A program made the translations under genes and the position numbers. 64,000 nt of DNA from NCBI GenBank assembly GCA_032622095.1, contig CP136065.1, forward strand, positions 208,364,151-208,428,150, in the 5' to 3' direction. Positions 1 through 10,347 of this stretch are shown piece after piece; the stretch's first letter is position 1, and each line of letters starts with the position of its first letter. A model generated the notes under the pieces. That model was not told where the DNA came from. It made no database searches and was given only the letters and a program-made list of their open reading frames with translations. Source of the DNA: Siphonodentalium dalli. Taxonomy: Eukaryota > Mollusca > Scaphopoda > Gadilida > Siphonodentaliidae.

Positions 1-672
1 TAAGACCGTCCATGTATTGTGTGTACTATGTTCACTGAACCATGACATTTTCCCACGGTCAAGGGTCTAGTACTATACGGAATCTGGTGAGTACAGTTCA
101 CGAAACAGTGCAAGCAGGTAGGGAAAACATGGCGGCACACATAAACAATAGAAGTATCTATGGCTTCGAACTTTGATGAGTCGTCGGTAGCAAACAATGT
201 ATATTACCATCGTCGATCGTCCCATCTCGGATCATGATTCTGGTCAGTGGAATATCCGCTGATATTCTGTAGAGCAATACAGTCGATATGTAGCTACATC
301 TTCAGGTCTGGCAAATGTGAGAATACAGCTACAATAGCTGTATTCAGCTAACCTAGCTGTATTCAGCTATATATTATACTCTCAAACCGGCTGTTTTTCG
401 ATAATAAACTAGAAGCGCTAATTTGCGCATCAAAATTAGGCTACCCTATTCTCCGGCCACCCTCAACCAAATCAAAATCGTCGCTTGTGTTCTGACAAAG
501 TGTTGCCTTTTGTCGGCACGGCGATGGTGATTATGTGTAAAAACTTACTACGGCGGTCGATGTCGGTCATAACGGTTAATAACTCTCTTATGCAATGCGG
601 AATACCTTGAAAAATACATTAAATACAATATTTATCACCGAAGATGGAACATCTTAATCATTCCCGGAAGTA
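1..672. other. Intergenic flank without recognisable gene
   Basis: I see no coding region or RNA gene here. The only structure is a short cluster near 321-370, where a roughly 14-bp motif (AGCTGTATTCAGCT) occurs twice in direct orientation with a partial inverted copy before it. The stretch ends at the inferred 5-bp target duplication of the LTR-like element. Confidence 0.5.
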
Positions 673-785
673 TCAATAAAGCAAAACAGGACATTGTATT
701 GTATTTAACAACATGGTTTATTCTATATAATAGCACAAAAGGTAAGAATGCAAGATGTCAGCCAATAAGCGTCTTGTTCGGTCGG

Positions 786-1517
786 TGTCCAGACAGTCTG
801 GAATCGCGAATGACTCTAATAGAGGCAAAGAGATAATGATTGCTTGAATAATAAAGTGAGTAGATGGGCGCGAAGCGCCCGGGATGGTCGAAAAGATCGA
901 GTGATCTTCTCCTTCACTGATTGCTTGATAGTCAGTGATGCAGTTATATACAAACTTGTAACAACAAATGATGAGACCATCTCATTATGGGGGGGGGGGG
1001 GCATCAAAACATTGTTCATATTAATTCTATTGTGACCTACAACTTGTGAGTTGTTTTAAATCAAACCACATTTAGACTATCAAAACATTGTGTGACTTCT
1101 ATAGTGAGAGGGTTTCATGACTCCATCTTTGAAGTTTTAATTTAGAACATGTATCCATGAAACTACTAACATAGAAGGAAAATGTGAGGATAATGACCCC
1201 AGGTGTATAACACTAGTCAAGTAAGTTAGTAACCAAGTGTTTTACCTGATACTATTAACATATCATAGTCATGTCACATTTCAGATACAAATGCTGATGT
1301 GTTAACTTGTTATATTGGTCTGTATTTTTGGAATGTAATTGAAAATGTAATTGAAATGTAATTGAAATTACACCCCTTTTCTAAATGTAATTAATTACAT
1401 TCAATTACATGTAATTGAAAAAACCTTCAATTACAAATTACATCCAATTACTTGGGAAAATGTAATTAATTACATTCAATTACAATTACAAATTACAATT
1501 ACCCCAACCCTGTGTCC
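786..1517. mobile_element. Nested 716-bp insertion with 8-bp target duplication (hAT-like)
   Basis: GTGTCCAG occurs at 786-793 and again at 1510-1517. The partner LTR has the uninterrupted equivalent (CGGTCAG then TTCTGTTCTG near 15620), so 794-1509 is an insertion. The right end reads inward as AGGGTTGGGGTAATT, which resembles hAT termini, and an 8-bp duplication is the hAT hallmark. The left end matches this poorly, so it may be damaged or the family may be different. Inside are a GGGCGCGAAGCGCCC hairpin near 868-882, a poly-G run near 990-1001, and a dense array of ATTGAATGTAATTA-like repeats at 1325-1500. No transposase frame is seen. Confidence 0.55.
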
Positions 1518-1549
1518 AGTTCTGTTCTGTCATTCTCGGTAGCTGGGAG

Positions 1550-1557
1550 TGACGTCA
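1550..1557. promoter_or_regulatory. CRE-type palindrome TGACGTCA in left LTR
   Basis: A perfect 8-bp CREB/ATF site lies in the part of the LTR that would be U3 on the minus strand. It is conserved in the partner repeat. CRE sites in U3 drive transcription in several known LTR elements; activity here is inference. Confidence 0.4.
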
Positions 1558-1611
1558 CATCCTCGGGTGCACTCGGACCGGATAACCGGTACTCTTCGGG
1601 ACCTAATACCG

Positions 1612-1911
1612 CTACATTCCCCCAAGCTTTGAAAAGAAGGCCCTGTTGGAGGGGGTTGAAGAATTCGTCCAGCCATCGTCATTAGTCAGTCCAAGTTTCA
1701 ACAAGACTTCTGTTACGTCATAGGCCTCCGTGGGCTCGGTTGCAGAGTCTTGTAGTCGACACATTGGATCCTGAACATCGGATGACTGACGAACACTTGT
1801 AACTTGGTCGAGGAAGGCACCGTCATTTGGATGGCTGGCAGAGTGGAATTTCTCAGCATCTCGTATCATCCAACTACCAATTTCTGTCATATCTGGTAAT
1901 GTCATCGCCAT
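1612..1911 (-). CDS. Small reading frame ending inside the LTR
   Basis: On the minus strand this is a 99-codon frame with an ATG start (MAMTLPDMTEIGSW). It runs through the purine tract and ends at a TAG formed by the first bases of the LTR (ATG TAG). It is hydrophilic with no recognised domain. Last genes of LTR elements often overlap the 3' LTR, so it could be the remnant C-terminus of a lost gene of this element. It could equally be a chance open frame. Other short minus-strand frames at 1874-2095 and 2014-2232 overlap it out of frame, which suggests decayed coding sequence in this stretch. Confidence 0.25.
   Translation of the reverse strand: MAMTLPDMTEIGSWMIRDAEKFHSASHPNDGAFLDQVTSVRQSSDVQDPMCRLQDSATEPTEAYDVTEVLLKLGLTNDDGWTNSSTPSNRAFFSKLGGM
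1617..1623 (-). other. Polypurine-tract-like run
   Basis: On the minus strand GGGGGAA sits directly before the TGTAGCGG start of the LTR. That is where the plus-strand primer of an LTR retrotransposon lies. The run is short (7 purines), so support is positional. Confidence 0.4.
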
Positions 1912-2492
1912 TGTATCGGTCAAATGATTGTCTGGCCAGCTGGTTTACACCGCCCAATGTCTTGGCTCCATTGGGTGACCAGTTAAGTTCTTGATCCGGA
2001 ACGCATGTCGTAGTTACAGTGAGTTCCTTCTGTCGAACCGTATAGAGGTGGTCTGCACTATATATAATCTGGCCAGGGTGAATAGCTGCTGACATTCACT
2101 TCTTGGTCCACTCGACCGATAACCATTGACTGGGTTCTGCGTGTTATGCTTCGTGGAATATGTACATCGATGCAGAGTGAAAGAGAAACCGGGGCCCAGC
2201 ATTCTCAGTACAACATACAAATGGTGGTTCAATGTCGGTGTAGTATATCAGCTGGCCCGATATCCATTACCGACAACGCAACCCCAATGTTGGATTCACT
2301 CATTGCTGCACTAACTGTGAACATCATTTAAACGTTGCGAACAAGCATATGATTATGTTCAGTGGGTCATGGAGGTACATTTCCATACTGGAACCCGCAT
2401 CATTCTGGCGACAAGTAATGGTCTTAATAGTTTGCCATGGGGTCTGATAATACTCTGACCATGGCTGTGGATCTCTTCATTGTAGATAGTAA

Positions 2493-4031
2493 TTATGATC
2501 CACGTCTGATTCGGAAGCCTTTGCCACCAGGATCCCAAGGCCATTGATCTGGAGAACCTGCTTTATTTCGGAGCCAGGTGTGATCCATTGGATTCTGGCT
2601 TGGGTTCTCCCTGTATGTTTGGTCTGTTCTTATTACATGTATGTAACCTGTACTTAGTTTGGATATACAGGTAGACCCACCTGCTGGACTGCTCACAAAT
2701 TGGGGCGATTCTGTACCAAAATCTCCATTGCTGCCAGGCCTCAAATGGACATATTTCTTCACCACATCGCTGTCTTGGTGATCATCATGTGGTGAATGGT
2801 GATTCTGGTACGGCTTCTCGCGTTGACCATTTGATATTGGCAGTGCACAGCGACTATCTTCCGGACTGTCATTACATAACTTATGGTTCGGCTGGTCATG
2901 ATCATATAGTATTGGTGACAACACATCATTTGTGGTTACGAGAGGCTCCATATACTGCTCAGGTGATTCATTGTCGAAGAGCATCGCCTTGTTCATATGA
3001 CCCACATTTTCATCAGAAGAGTCAAAGGAAACCGGTCTTAGAACTGTTGATACAGCATCTGAGACATTAGCGGGCGACTCCAGAACTGTTTGAACAGCGT
3101 CTGAGATGTTAGTGGATGCCGAATCATCATCATAGGAGCCTGATGTGATTGAATACATGGTCGAGTCAAAGCCAATTGTCTCGAATTCAAGGAAGGATGT
3201 ATCGCCATCGGATGTCAAAGACTGTGTGAGAAGAGGGATCTGGGCGTCTCTCAGATCGCCTCTGTCTCCACCTGACCATCCTTGCTGCTGAAGCCGAACT
3301 GCATCTTCTTCAGAATCTATTGAATTCATCTCCAGAGAAACGCTATCGTCCCATTCTAGATTGATATCATAGATCGGCGACTCTTCATCTTGTAAGAAGC
3401 CTGTGTTGGCATCGTGGTTGATATATGTCTCATCCGGTGATAGTGGTTTATGCTGAACTGCATTTCTTGCATAGAATGCATACTCCTCTGGTGTCAGAAG
3501 TTGCATGTCTTCTATTTCAGACTGTACGTTCAGCAGTTTGTCGGACAAGGTTGTCAGTTCCTGTACCAGTGTCCCTGGTTGTTCACAGTTGGAAAATTGC
3601 CCAGACGCAGAATCATTTACCTCCAATACTAAAGCGGGTGTCGGCCTAATAGGAAGACTCGTGGTTGTTGGAGCTTCAGTCTTCAACTCAGAGCTGGGAT
3701 ACATCAGAGTTGGATCGAGAGACTCAGATCTGGATGTCAATGTTTCTGGCAATGGCGATATTGGGACATCATAATCTCGGAAATCGAGACGGGGAGGATC
3801 CCTGTGCATTGAAGAAGACCCGGGAAACCATTCTTCTGAGGGTGGATCACTCTGCGCCGAAGAAGTTTGTCGAGAATCCTTGCCGACCTGGAGCTTTGTG
3901 ACTATATTATTGTCAGCTACTTCTTCCCCAACTAATTCAATTGGGTTGCCCTCCACTCTCTTATTTCCCTGTGCCGACTTGATGGCTATTGTTGACGGCG
4001 GATTGTCCAGGACTGCCGTTTTGGATGCCAT
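2493..4031 (-). CDS. Duplicated reading frame, unit 1 (512 codons)
   Basis: This is the leftmost copy of the 3' part of the long frame that starts at 12891. The first ATG in frame (MASKTAVLDNPPS) gives 512 codons ending in RIRRGS. The frame is open for a further stretch upstream, including LLVKKLLQGGLTEK, but without an ATG. The product would be acidic, rich in S, D, P and T, and probably disordered. It has no membrane segment and no zinc knuckle. This copy has a private K-to-T change (FEKIG to FETIG) encoded near 3180. No promoter or start context is visible, so translation is doubtful; it may only be a by-product of tandem duplication. Confidence 0.4.
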   Translation of the reverse strand: MASKTAVLDNPPSTIAIKSAQGNKRVEGNPIELVGEEVADNNIVTKLQVGKDSRQTSSAQSDPPSEEWFPGSSSMHRDPPRLDFRDYDVPISPLPETLTSRSESLDPTLMYPSSELKTEAPTTTSLPIRPTPALVLEVNDSASGQFSNCEQPGTLVQELTTLSDKLLNVQSEIEDMQLLTPEEYAFYARNAVQHKPLSPDETYINHDANTGFLQDEESPIYDINLEWDDSVSLEMNSIDSEEDAVRLQQQGWSGGDRGDLRDAQIPLLTQSLTSDGDTSFLEFETIGFDSTMYSITSGSYDDDSASTNISDAVQTVLESPANVSDAVSTVLRPVSFDSSDENVGHMNKAMLFDNESPEQYMEPLVTTNDVLSPILYDHDQPNHKLCNDSPEDSRCALPISNGQREKPYQNHHSPHDDHQDSDVVKKYVHLRPGSNGDFGTESPQFVSSPAGGSTCISKLSTGYIHVIRTDQTYRENPSQNPMDHTWLRNKAGSPDQWPWDPGGKGFRIRRGS

Positions 4032-4377
4032 CTTTTCTGTTAATCCGCCTTGTAGCAACTTTTTGACAAGTAAGTCAGGCCCGGCATTCTCAGTACAACA
4101 TACAAATGGTGGTTCAATGTCGGTGTAGTATATCAGCTGGCCCGATATCCATTACCGACAACGCAACCCCAATGTTGGATTCACTCATTGCTGCATTAAC
4201 TGTGAACATCATTTAAACGTTGCGAACAAGCATATGATTATGTTCAGTGGGTCATGGAGGTACATTTCCATACTGGAACCCGCATCATTCTGGCGACAAG
4301 TAATGGTCTTAATAGTTTGCCATGGGGTCTGATGATACTCTGACCATGGCTGTGGATCTCTTCATTGTAGATAGTAA

Positions 4378-5916
4378 TTATGATCCACGTCTGATTCGGA
4401 AGCCTTTGCCACCAGGATCCCAAGGCCATTGATCTGGAGAACCTGCTTTATTTCGGAGCCAGGTGTGATCCATTGGATTCTGGCTTGGGTTCTCCCTGTA
4501 TGTTTGGTCTGTTCTTATTACATGTATGTAACCTGTACTTAGTTTGGATATACAGGTAGACCCACCTGCTGGACTGCTCACAAATTGGGGCGATTCTGTA
4601 CCAAAATCTCCATTGCTGCCAGGCCTCAAATGGACATATTTCTTCACCACATCGCTGTCTTGGTGATCATCATGTGGTGAATGGTGATTCTGGTACGGCT
4701 TCTCGCGTTGACCATTTGATATTGGCAGTGCACAGCGACTATCTTCCGGACTGTCATTACATAACTTATGGTTCGGCTGGTCATGATCATATAGTATTGG
4801 TGACAACACATCATTTGTGGTTACGAGAGGCTCCATATACTGCTCAGGTGATTCATTGTCGAAGAGCATCGCCTTGTTCATATGACCCACATTTTCATCA
4901 GAAGAGTCAAAGGAAACCGGTCTTAGAACTGTTGATACAGCATCTGAGACATTAGCGGGCGACTCCAGAACTGTTTGAACAGCGTCTGAGATGTTAGTGG
5001 ATGCCGAATCATCATCATAGGAGCCTGATGTGATTGAATACATGGTCGAGTCAAAGCCAATTTTCTCGAATTCAAGGAAGGATGTATCGCCATCGGATGT
5101 CAAAGACTGTGTGAGAAGAGGGATCTGGGCGTCTCTCAGATCGCCTCTGTCTCCACCTGACCATCCTTGCTGCTGAAGCCGAACTGCATCTTCTTCAGAA
5201 TCTATTGAATTCATCTCCAGAGAAACGCTATCGTCCCATTCTAGATTGATATCATAGATCGGCGACTCTTCATCTTGTAAGAAGCCTGTGTTGGCATCGT
5301 GGTTGATATATGTCTCATCCGGTGATAGTGGTTTATGCTGAACTGCATTTCTTGCATAGAATGCATACTCCTCTGGTGTCAGAAGTTGCATGTCTTCTAT
5401 TTCAGACTGTACGTTCAGCAGTTTGTCGGACAAGGTTGTCAGTTCCTGTACCAGTGTCCCTGGTTGTTCACAGTTGGAAAATTGCCCAGACGCAGAATCA
5501 TTTACCTCCAATACTAAAGCGGGTGTCGGCCTAATAGGAAGACTCGTGGTTGTTGGAGCTTCAGTCTTCAACTCAGAGCTGGGATACATCAGAGTTGGAT
5601 CGAGAGACTCAGATCTGGATGTCAATGTTTCTGGCAATGGCGATATTGGGACATCATAATCTCGGAAATCGAGACGGGGAGGATCCCTGTGCATTGAAGA
5701 AGAACCGGGAAACCATTCTTCTGAGGGTGGATCACTCTGCGCCGAAGAAGTTTGTCGAGAATCCTTGCCGACCTGGAGATTTGTGACTATATTATTGTCA
5801 GCTACTTCTTCCCCAACTAATTCAATTGGGTTGCCCTCCACTCTCTTATTTCCCTGTGCCGACTTGATGGCTATTGTTGACGGCGGATTGTCCAGGACTG
5901 CCGTTTTGGATGCCAT
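4378..5916 (-). CDS. Duplicated reading frame, unit 2 (512 codons)
   Basis: Same frame as in the other units, with ATG at MASKTAV and stop after RIRRGS. Private differences are K to N in the KLQVGKD segment (near 5780) and one synonymous GGG-to-GGT change in the PGSSS segment (near 5704). It is fully open. The product is unrecognised: a low-complexity acidic protein containing the DPPRLDFRDYDVP motif near its start. No independent promoter is visible. Confidence 0.4.
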   Translation of the reverse strand: MASKTAVLDNPPSTIAIKSAQGNKRVEGNPIELVGEEVADNNIVTNLQVGKDSRQTSSAQSDPPSEEWFPGSSSMHRDPPRLDFRDYDVPISPLPETLTSRSESLDPTLMYPSSELKTEAPTTTSLPIRPTPALVLEVNDSASGQFSNCEQPGTLVQELTTLSDKLLNVQSEIEDMQLLTPEEYAFYARNAVQHKPLSPDETYINHDANTGFLQDEESPIYDINLEWDDSVSLEMNSIDSEEDAVRLQQQGWSGGDRGDLRDAQIPLLTQSLTSDGDTSFLEFEKIGFDSTMYSITSGSYDDDSASTNISDAVQTVLESPANVSDAVSTVLRPVSFDSSDENVGHMNKAMLFDNESPEQYMEPLVTTNDVLSPILYDHDQPNHKLCNDSPEDSRCALPISNGQREKPYQNHHSPHDDHQDSDVVKKYVHLRPGSNGDFGTESPQFVSSPAGGSTCISKLSTGYIHVIRTDQTYRENPSQNPMDHTWLRNKAGSPDQWPWDPGGKGFRIRRGS

Positions 5917-6262
5917 CTTTTCTGTTAATCCGCCTTGTAGCAACTTTTTGACAAGTAAGTCAGGCCCGGCATTCTCAGTACAACATACAAATGGTGGTTC
6001 AATGTCGGTGTAGTATATCAGCTGGCCCGATATCCATTACCGACAACGCAACCCCAATGTTGGATTCACTCATTGCTGCATTAACTGTGAACATCATTTA
6101 AACGTTGCGAACAAGCATATGATTATGTTCAGTGGGTCATGGAGGTACATTTCCATACTGGAACCCGCATCATTCTGGCGACAAGTAATGGTCTTAATAG
6201 TTTGCCATGGGGTCTGATGATACTCTGACCATGGCTGTGGATCTCTTCATTGTAGATAGTAA

Positions 6263-7801
6263 TTATGATCCACGTCTGATTCGGAAGCCTTTGCCACCAG
6301 GATCCCAAGGCCATTGATCTGGAGAACCTGCTTTATTTCGGAGCCAGGTGTGATCCATTGGATTCTGGCTTGGGTTCTCCCTGTATGTTTGGTCTGTTCT
6401 TATTACATGTATGTAACCTGTACTTAGTTTGGATATACAGGTAGACCCACCTACTGGACTGCTCACAAATTGGGGCGATTCTGTACCAAAATCTCCATTG
6501 CTGCCAGGCCTCAAATGGACATATTTCTTCACCACATCGCTGTCTTGGTGATCATCATGTGGTGAATGGTGATTCTGGTACGGCTTCTCGCGTTGACCAT
6601 TTGATATTGGCAGTGCACAGCGACTATCTTCCGGACTGTCATTACATAACTTATGGTTCGGCTGGTCATGATCATATAGTATTGGTGACAACACATCATT
6701 TGTGGTTACGAGAGGCTCCATATACTGCTCAGGTGATTCATTGTCGAAGAGCATCGCCTTGTTCATATGACCCACATTTTCATCAGAAGAGTCAAAGGAA
6801 ACCGGTCTTAGAACTGTTGATACAGCATCTGAGACATTAGCGGGCGACTCCAGAACTGTTTGAACAGCGTCTGAGATGTTAGTGGATGCCGAATCATCAT
6901 CATAGGAGCCTGATGTGATTGAATACATGGTCGAGTCAAAGCCAATTTTCTCGAATTCAAGGAAGGATGTATCGCCATCGGATGTCAAAGACTGTGTGAG
7001 AAGATGGATCTGGGCGTCTCTCAGATCGCCTCTGTCTCCACCTGACCATCCTTGCTGCTGAAGCCGAACTGCATCTTCTTCAGAATCTATTGAATTCATC
7101 TCCAGAGAAACGCTATCGTCCCATTCTAGATTGATATCATAGATCGGCGACTCTTCATCTTGTAAGAAGCCTGTGTTGGCATCGTGGTTGATATATGTCT
7201 CATCCGGTGATAGTGGTTTATGCTGAACTGCATTTCTTGCATAGAATGCATACTCCTCTGGTGTCAGAAGTTGCATGTCTTCTATTTCAGACTGTACGTT
7301 CAGCAGTTTGTCGGACAAGGTTGTCAGTTCCTGTACCAGTGTCCCTGGTTGTTCACAGTTGGAAAATTGCCCAGACGCAGAATCATTTACCTCCAATACT
7401 AAAGCGGGTGTCGGCCTAATAGGAAGACTCGTGGTTGTTGGAGCTTCAGTCTTCAACTCAGAGCTGGGATACATCAGAGTTGGATCGAGAGACTCAGATC
7501 TGGATGTCAATGTTTCTGGCAATGGCGATATTGGGACATCATAATCTCGGAAATCGAGACGGGGAGGATCCCTGTGCATTGAAGAAGACCCGGGAAACCA
7601 TTCTTCTGAGGGTGGATCACTCTGCGCCGAAGAAGTTTGTCGAGAATCCTTGCCGACCTGGAGCTTTGTGACTATATTATTGTCAGCTACTTCTTCCCCA
7701 ACTAATTCAATTGGGTTGCCCTCCACTCTCTTATTTCCCTGTGCCGACTTGATGGCTATTGTTGACGGCGGATTGTCCAGGACTGCCGTTTTGGATGCCA
7801 T
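6263..7801 (-). CDS. Duplicated reading frame, unit 3 (512 codons)
   Basis: Open copy of the duplicated segment. Private replacements are P to H (AQIPLL to AQIHLL, near 7005) and A to V (SSPAGG to SSPVGG, near 6452). Product unrecognised, with the same acidic low-complexity character as its sisters. Confidence 0.4.
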   Translation of the reverse strand: MASKTAVLDNPPSTIAIKSAQGNKRVEGNPIELVGEEVADNNIVTKLQVGKDSRQTSSAQSDPPSEEWFPGSSSMHRDPPRLDFRDYDVPISPLPETLTSRSESLDPTLMYPSSELKTEAPTTTSLPIRPTPALVLEVNDSASGQFSNCEQPGTLVQELTTLSDKLLNVQSEIEDMQLLTPEEYAFYARNAVQHKPLSPDETYINHDANTGFLQDEESPIYDINLEWDDSVSLEMNSIDSEEDAVRLQQQGWSGGDRGDLRDAQIHLLTQSLTSDGDTSFLEFEKIGFDSTMYSITSGSYDDDSASTNISDAVQTVLESPANVSDAVSTVLRPVSFDSSDENVGHMNKAMLFDNESPEQYMEPLVTTNDVLSPILYDHDQPNHKLCNDSPEDSRCALPISNGQREKPYQNHHSPHDDHQDSDVVKKYVHLRPGSNGDFGTESPQFVSSPVGGSTCISKLSTGYIHVIRTDQTYRENPSQNPMDHTWLRNKAGSPDQWPWDPGGKGFRIRRGS

Positions 7802-8147
7802 CTTTTCTGTTAATCCGCCTTGTAGCAACTTTTTGACAAGTAAGTCAGGCCCGGCATTCTCAGTACAACATACAAATGGTGGTTCAATGTCGGTGTAGTA
7901 TATCAGCTGGCCCGATATCCATTACCGACAACGCAACCCCAATGTTGGATTCACTCATTGCTGCATTAACTGTGAACATCATTTAAACGTTGCGAACAAG
8001 CATATGATTATGTTCAGTGGGTCATGGAGGTACATTTCCATACTGGAACCCGCATCATTCTGGCGACAAGTAATGGTCTTAATAGTTTGCTATGGGGTCT
8101 GATGATACTCTGACCATGGCTGTGGATCTCTTCATTGTAGATAGTAA

Positions 8148-9686
8148 TTATGATCCACGTCTGATTCGGAAGCCTTTGCCACCAGGATCCCAAGGCCATT
8201 GATCTGGAGAACCTGCTTTATTTCGGAGCCAGGTGTGATCCATTGGATTCTGGCTTGGGTTCTCCCTGTATGTTTGGTCTGTTCTTATTACATGTATGTA
8301 ACCTGTACTTAGTTTGGATATACAGGTAGACCCACCTGCTGGACTGCTCACAAATTGGGGCGATTCTGTACCAAAATCTCCATTGCTGCCAGGCCTCAAA
8401 TGGACATATTTCTTCACCACATCGCTGTTTTGGTGATCATCATGTGGTGAATGGTGATTCTGGTACGGCTTCTCGCGTTGACCATTTGATATTGGCAGTG
8501 CACAGCGACTATCTTCCGGACTGTCATTACATAACTTATGGTTCGGCTGGTCATGATCATATAGTATTGGTGACAACACATCATTTGTGGTTACGAGAGG
8601 CTCCATATACTGCTCAGGTGATTCATTGTCGAAGAGCATCGCCTTGTTCATATGACCCACATTTTCATCAGAAGAGTCAAAGGAAACCGGTCTTAGAACT
8701 GTTGATACAGCATCTGAGACATTAGCGGGCGACTCCAGAACTGTTTGAACAGCGTCTGAGATGTTAGTGGATGCCGAATCATCATCATAGGAGCCTGATG
8801 TGATTGAATACATGGTCGAGTCAAAGCCAATTTTCTCGAATTCAAGGAAGGATGTATCGCCATCGGATGTCAAAGACTGTGTGAGAAGAGGGATCTGGGC
8901 GTCTCTCAGATCGCCTCTGTCTCCACCTGACCATCCTTGCTGCTGAAGCCGAACTGCATCTTCTTCAGAATCTATTGAATTCATCTCCAGAGAAACGCTA
9001 TCGTCCCATTCTAGATTGATATCATAGATCGGCGACTCTTCATCATGTAAGAAGCCTGTGTTGGCATCGTGGTTGATATATGTCTCATCCGGTGATAGTG
9101 GTTTATGCTGAACTGCATTTCTTGCATAGAATGCATACTCCTCTGGTGTCAGAAGTTGCATGTCTTCTATTTCAGACTGTACGTTCAGCAGTTTGTCGGA
9201 CAAGGTTGTCAGTTCCTGTACCAGTGTCCCTGGTTGTTCACAGTTGGAAAATTGCCCAGACGCAGAATCATTTACCTCCAATACTAAAGCGGGTGTCGGC
9301 CTAATAGGAAGACTCGTGGTTGTTGGAGCTTCAGTCTTCAACTCAGAGCTGGGATACATCAGAGTTGGATCGAGAGACTCAGATCTGGATGTCAATGTTT
9401 CTGGCAATGGCGATATTGGGACATCATAATCTCGGAAATCGAGACGGGGAGGATCCCTGTGCATTGTAGAAGACCCGGGAAACCATTCTTCTGAGGGTGG
9501 ATCACTCTGCGCCGAAGAAGTTTGTCGAGAATCCTTGCCGACCTGGAGCTTTGTGACTATATTATTGTCAGCTACTTCTTCCCCAACTAATTCAATTGGG
9601 TTGCCCTCCACTCTCTTATTTCCCTGTGCCGACTTGATGGCTATTGTTGACGGCGGATTGTCCAGGACTGCCGTTTTGGATGCCAT
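8148..9686 (-). CDS. Duplicated reading frame, unit 4 (512 codons)
   Basis: Open copy of the duplicated segment. Private replacements are S to T (SSSMH to SSTMH, near 9467), Q to H (GFLQDE to GFLHDE, near 9045) and D to N (HQDSD to HQNSD, near 8429). No synonymous change in this copy was noticed. Product unrecognised. Confidence 0.4.
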   Translation of the reverse strand: MASKTAVLDNPPSTIAIKSAQGNKRVEGNPIELVGEEVADNNIVTKLQVGKDSRQTSSAQSDPPSEEWFPGSSTMHRDPPRLDFRDYDVPISPLPETLTSRSESLDPTLMYPSSELKTEAPTTTSLPIRPTPALVLEVNDSASGQFSNCEQPGTLVQELTTLSDKLLNVQSEIEDMQLLTPEEYAFYARNAVQHKPLSPDETYINHDANTGFLHDEESPIYDINLEWDDSVSLEMNSIDSEEDAVRLQQQGWSGGDRGDLRDAQIPLLTQSLTSDGDTSFLEFEKIGFDSTMYSITSGSYDDDSASTNISDAVQTVLESPANVSDAVSTVLRPVSFDSSDENVGHMNKAMLFDNESPEQYMEPLVTTNDVLSPILYDHDQPNHKLCNDSPEDSRCALPISNGQREKPYQNHHSPHDDHQNSDVVKKYVHLRPGSNGDFGTESPQFVSSPAGGSTCISKLSTGYIHVIRTDQTYRENPSQNPMDHTWLRNKAGSPDQWPWDPGGKGFRIRRGS

Positions 9687-10032
9687 CTTTTCTGTTAATC
9701 CGCCTTGTAGCAACTTTTTGACAAGTAAGTCAGGCCCGGCATTCTCAGAACAACATACAAATGGTGGTTCAATGTCGGTGTAGTATATCAGCTGGCCCGA
9801 TATCCATTACCGACAACGCAACCCCAATGTTGGATTCACTCATTGCTGCATTAACTGTGAACATCATTTAAACGTTGCGAACAAGCATATGATTATGTTC
9901 AGTGGGTCATGGAGGTACATTTCCATACTGGAACCCGCATCATTCTGGCGACAAGTAATGGTCTTAATAGTTTGCCATGGGGTCTGATGATACTCTGACC
10001 ATGGCTGTGGATCTCTTCATTGTAGATAGTAA

Positions 10033-10347
10033 TTATGATCCACGTCTGATTCGGAAGCCTTTGCCACCAGGATCCCAAGGCCATTGATCTGGAGAACCTG
10101 CTTTATTTCGGAGCCAGGTGTGATCCATTGGATTCTGGCTTGGGTTCTCCCTGTATGTTTGGTCTGTTCTTATTACATGTATGTAACCTGTACTTAGTTT
10201 GGATATACAGGTAGACCCACCTGCTGGACTGCTCACAAATTGGGGCGATTCTGTACCAAAATCTCCATTGCTGCCAGGCCTCAAATGGACATATTTCTTC
10301 ACCACATCGCTGTCTTGGTGATCATCATGTGGTGAATGGTGATTCTG
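10033..10347 (-). pseudogene. C-terminal part cut off by a nonsense change
   Basis: These roughly 104 codons continue the long frame in phase, from QNHHSPHDDHQ to RIRRGS. They are separated from it by a TAA at 10350-10348. In all four sister units that codon is TAC (Tyr). The change is one base at 10348 (plus strand G to T). If read through, the total frame would be about 952 codons from the ATG at 12891. Confidence 0.7.

Larger units (their letters stand above)
678..1616 (-). repeat. 3' LTR-like repeat, interrupted by a nested insertion
   Basis: With the 716-bp insertion (794-1509) and one copy of its 8-bp duplication removed, this repeat is about 215 bp. That is close to the 213 bp of its partner at 15507-15719. 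Positions 1518-1616 match the partner with about one mismatch. Positions 678-785 match much less well (roughly 70 percent by eye, with small indels). On the minus strand it follows the polypurine-like run. Confidence 0.6.

Noticed and set aside
4067-4077. Splice-donor-like ACAAGTAAGT at every unit junction on the plus strand
   Set aside because: The reading frame is on the other strand and no matching plus-strand exon or acceptor was found.
2789-4128. Plus-strand frames recurring in every 1885-bp unit
   Set aside because: They are shadows of the longer minus-strand frame, recurring only because the unit is tandemly copied.
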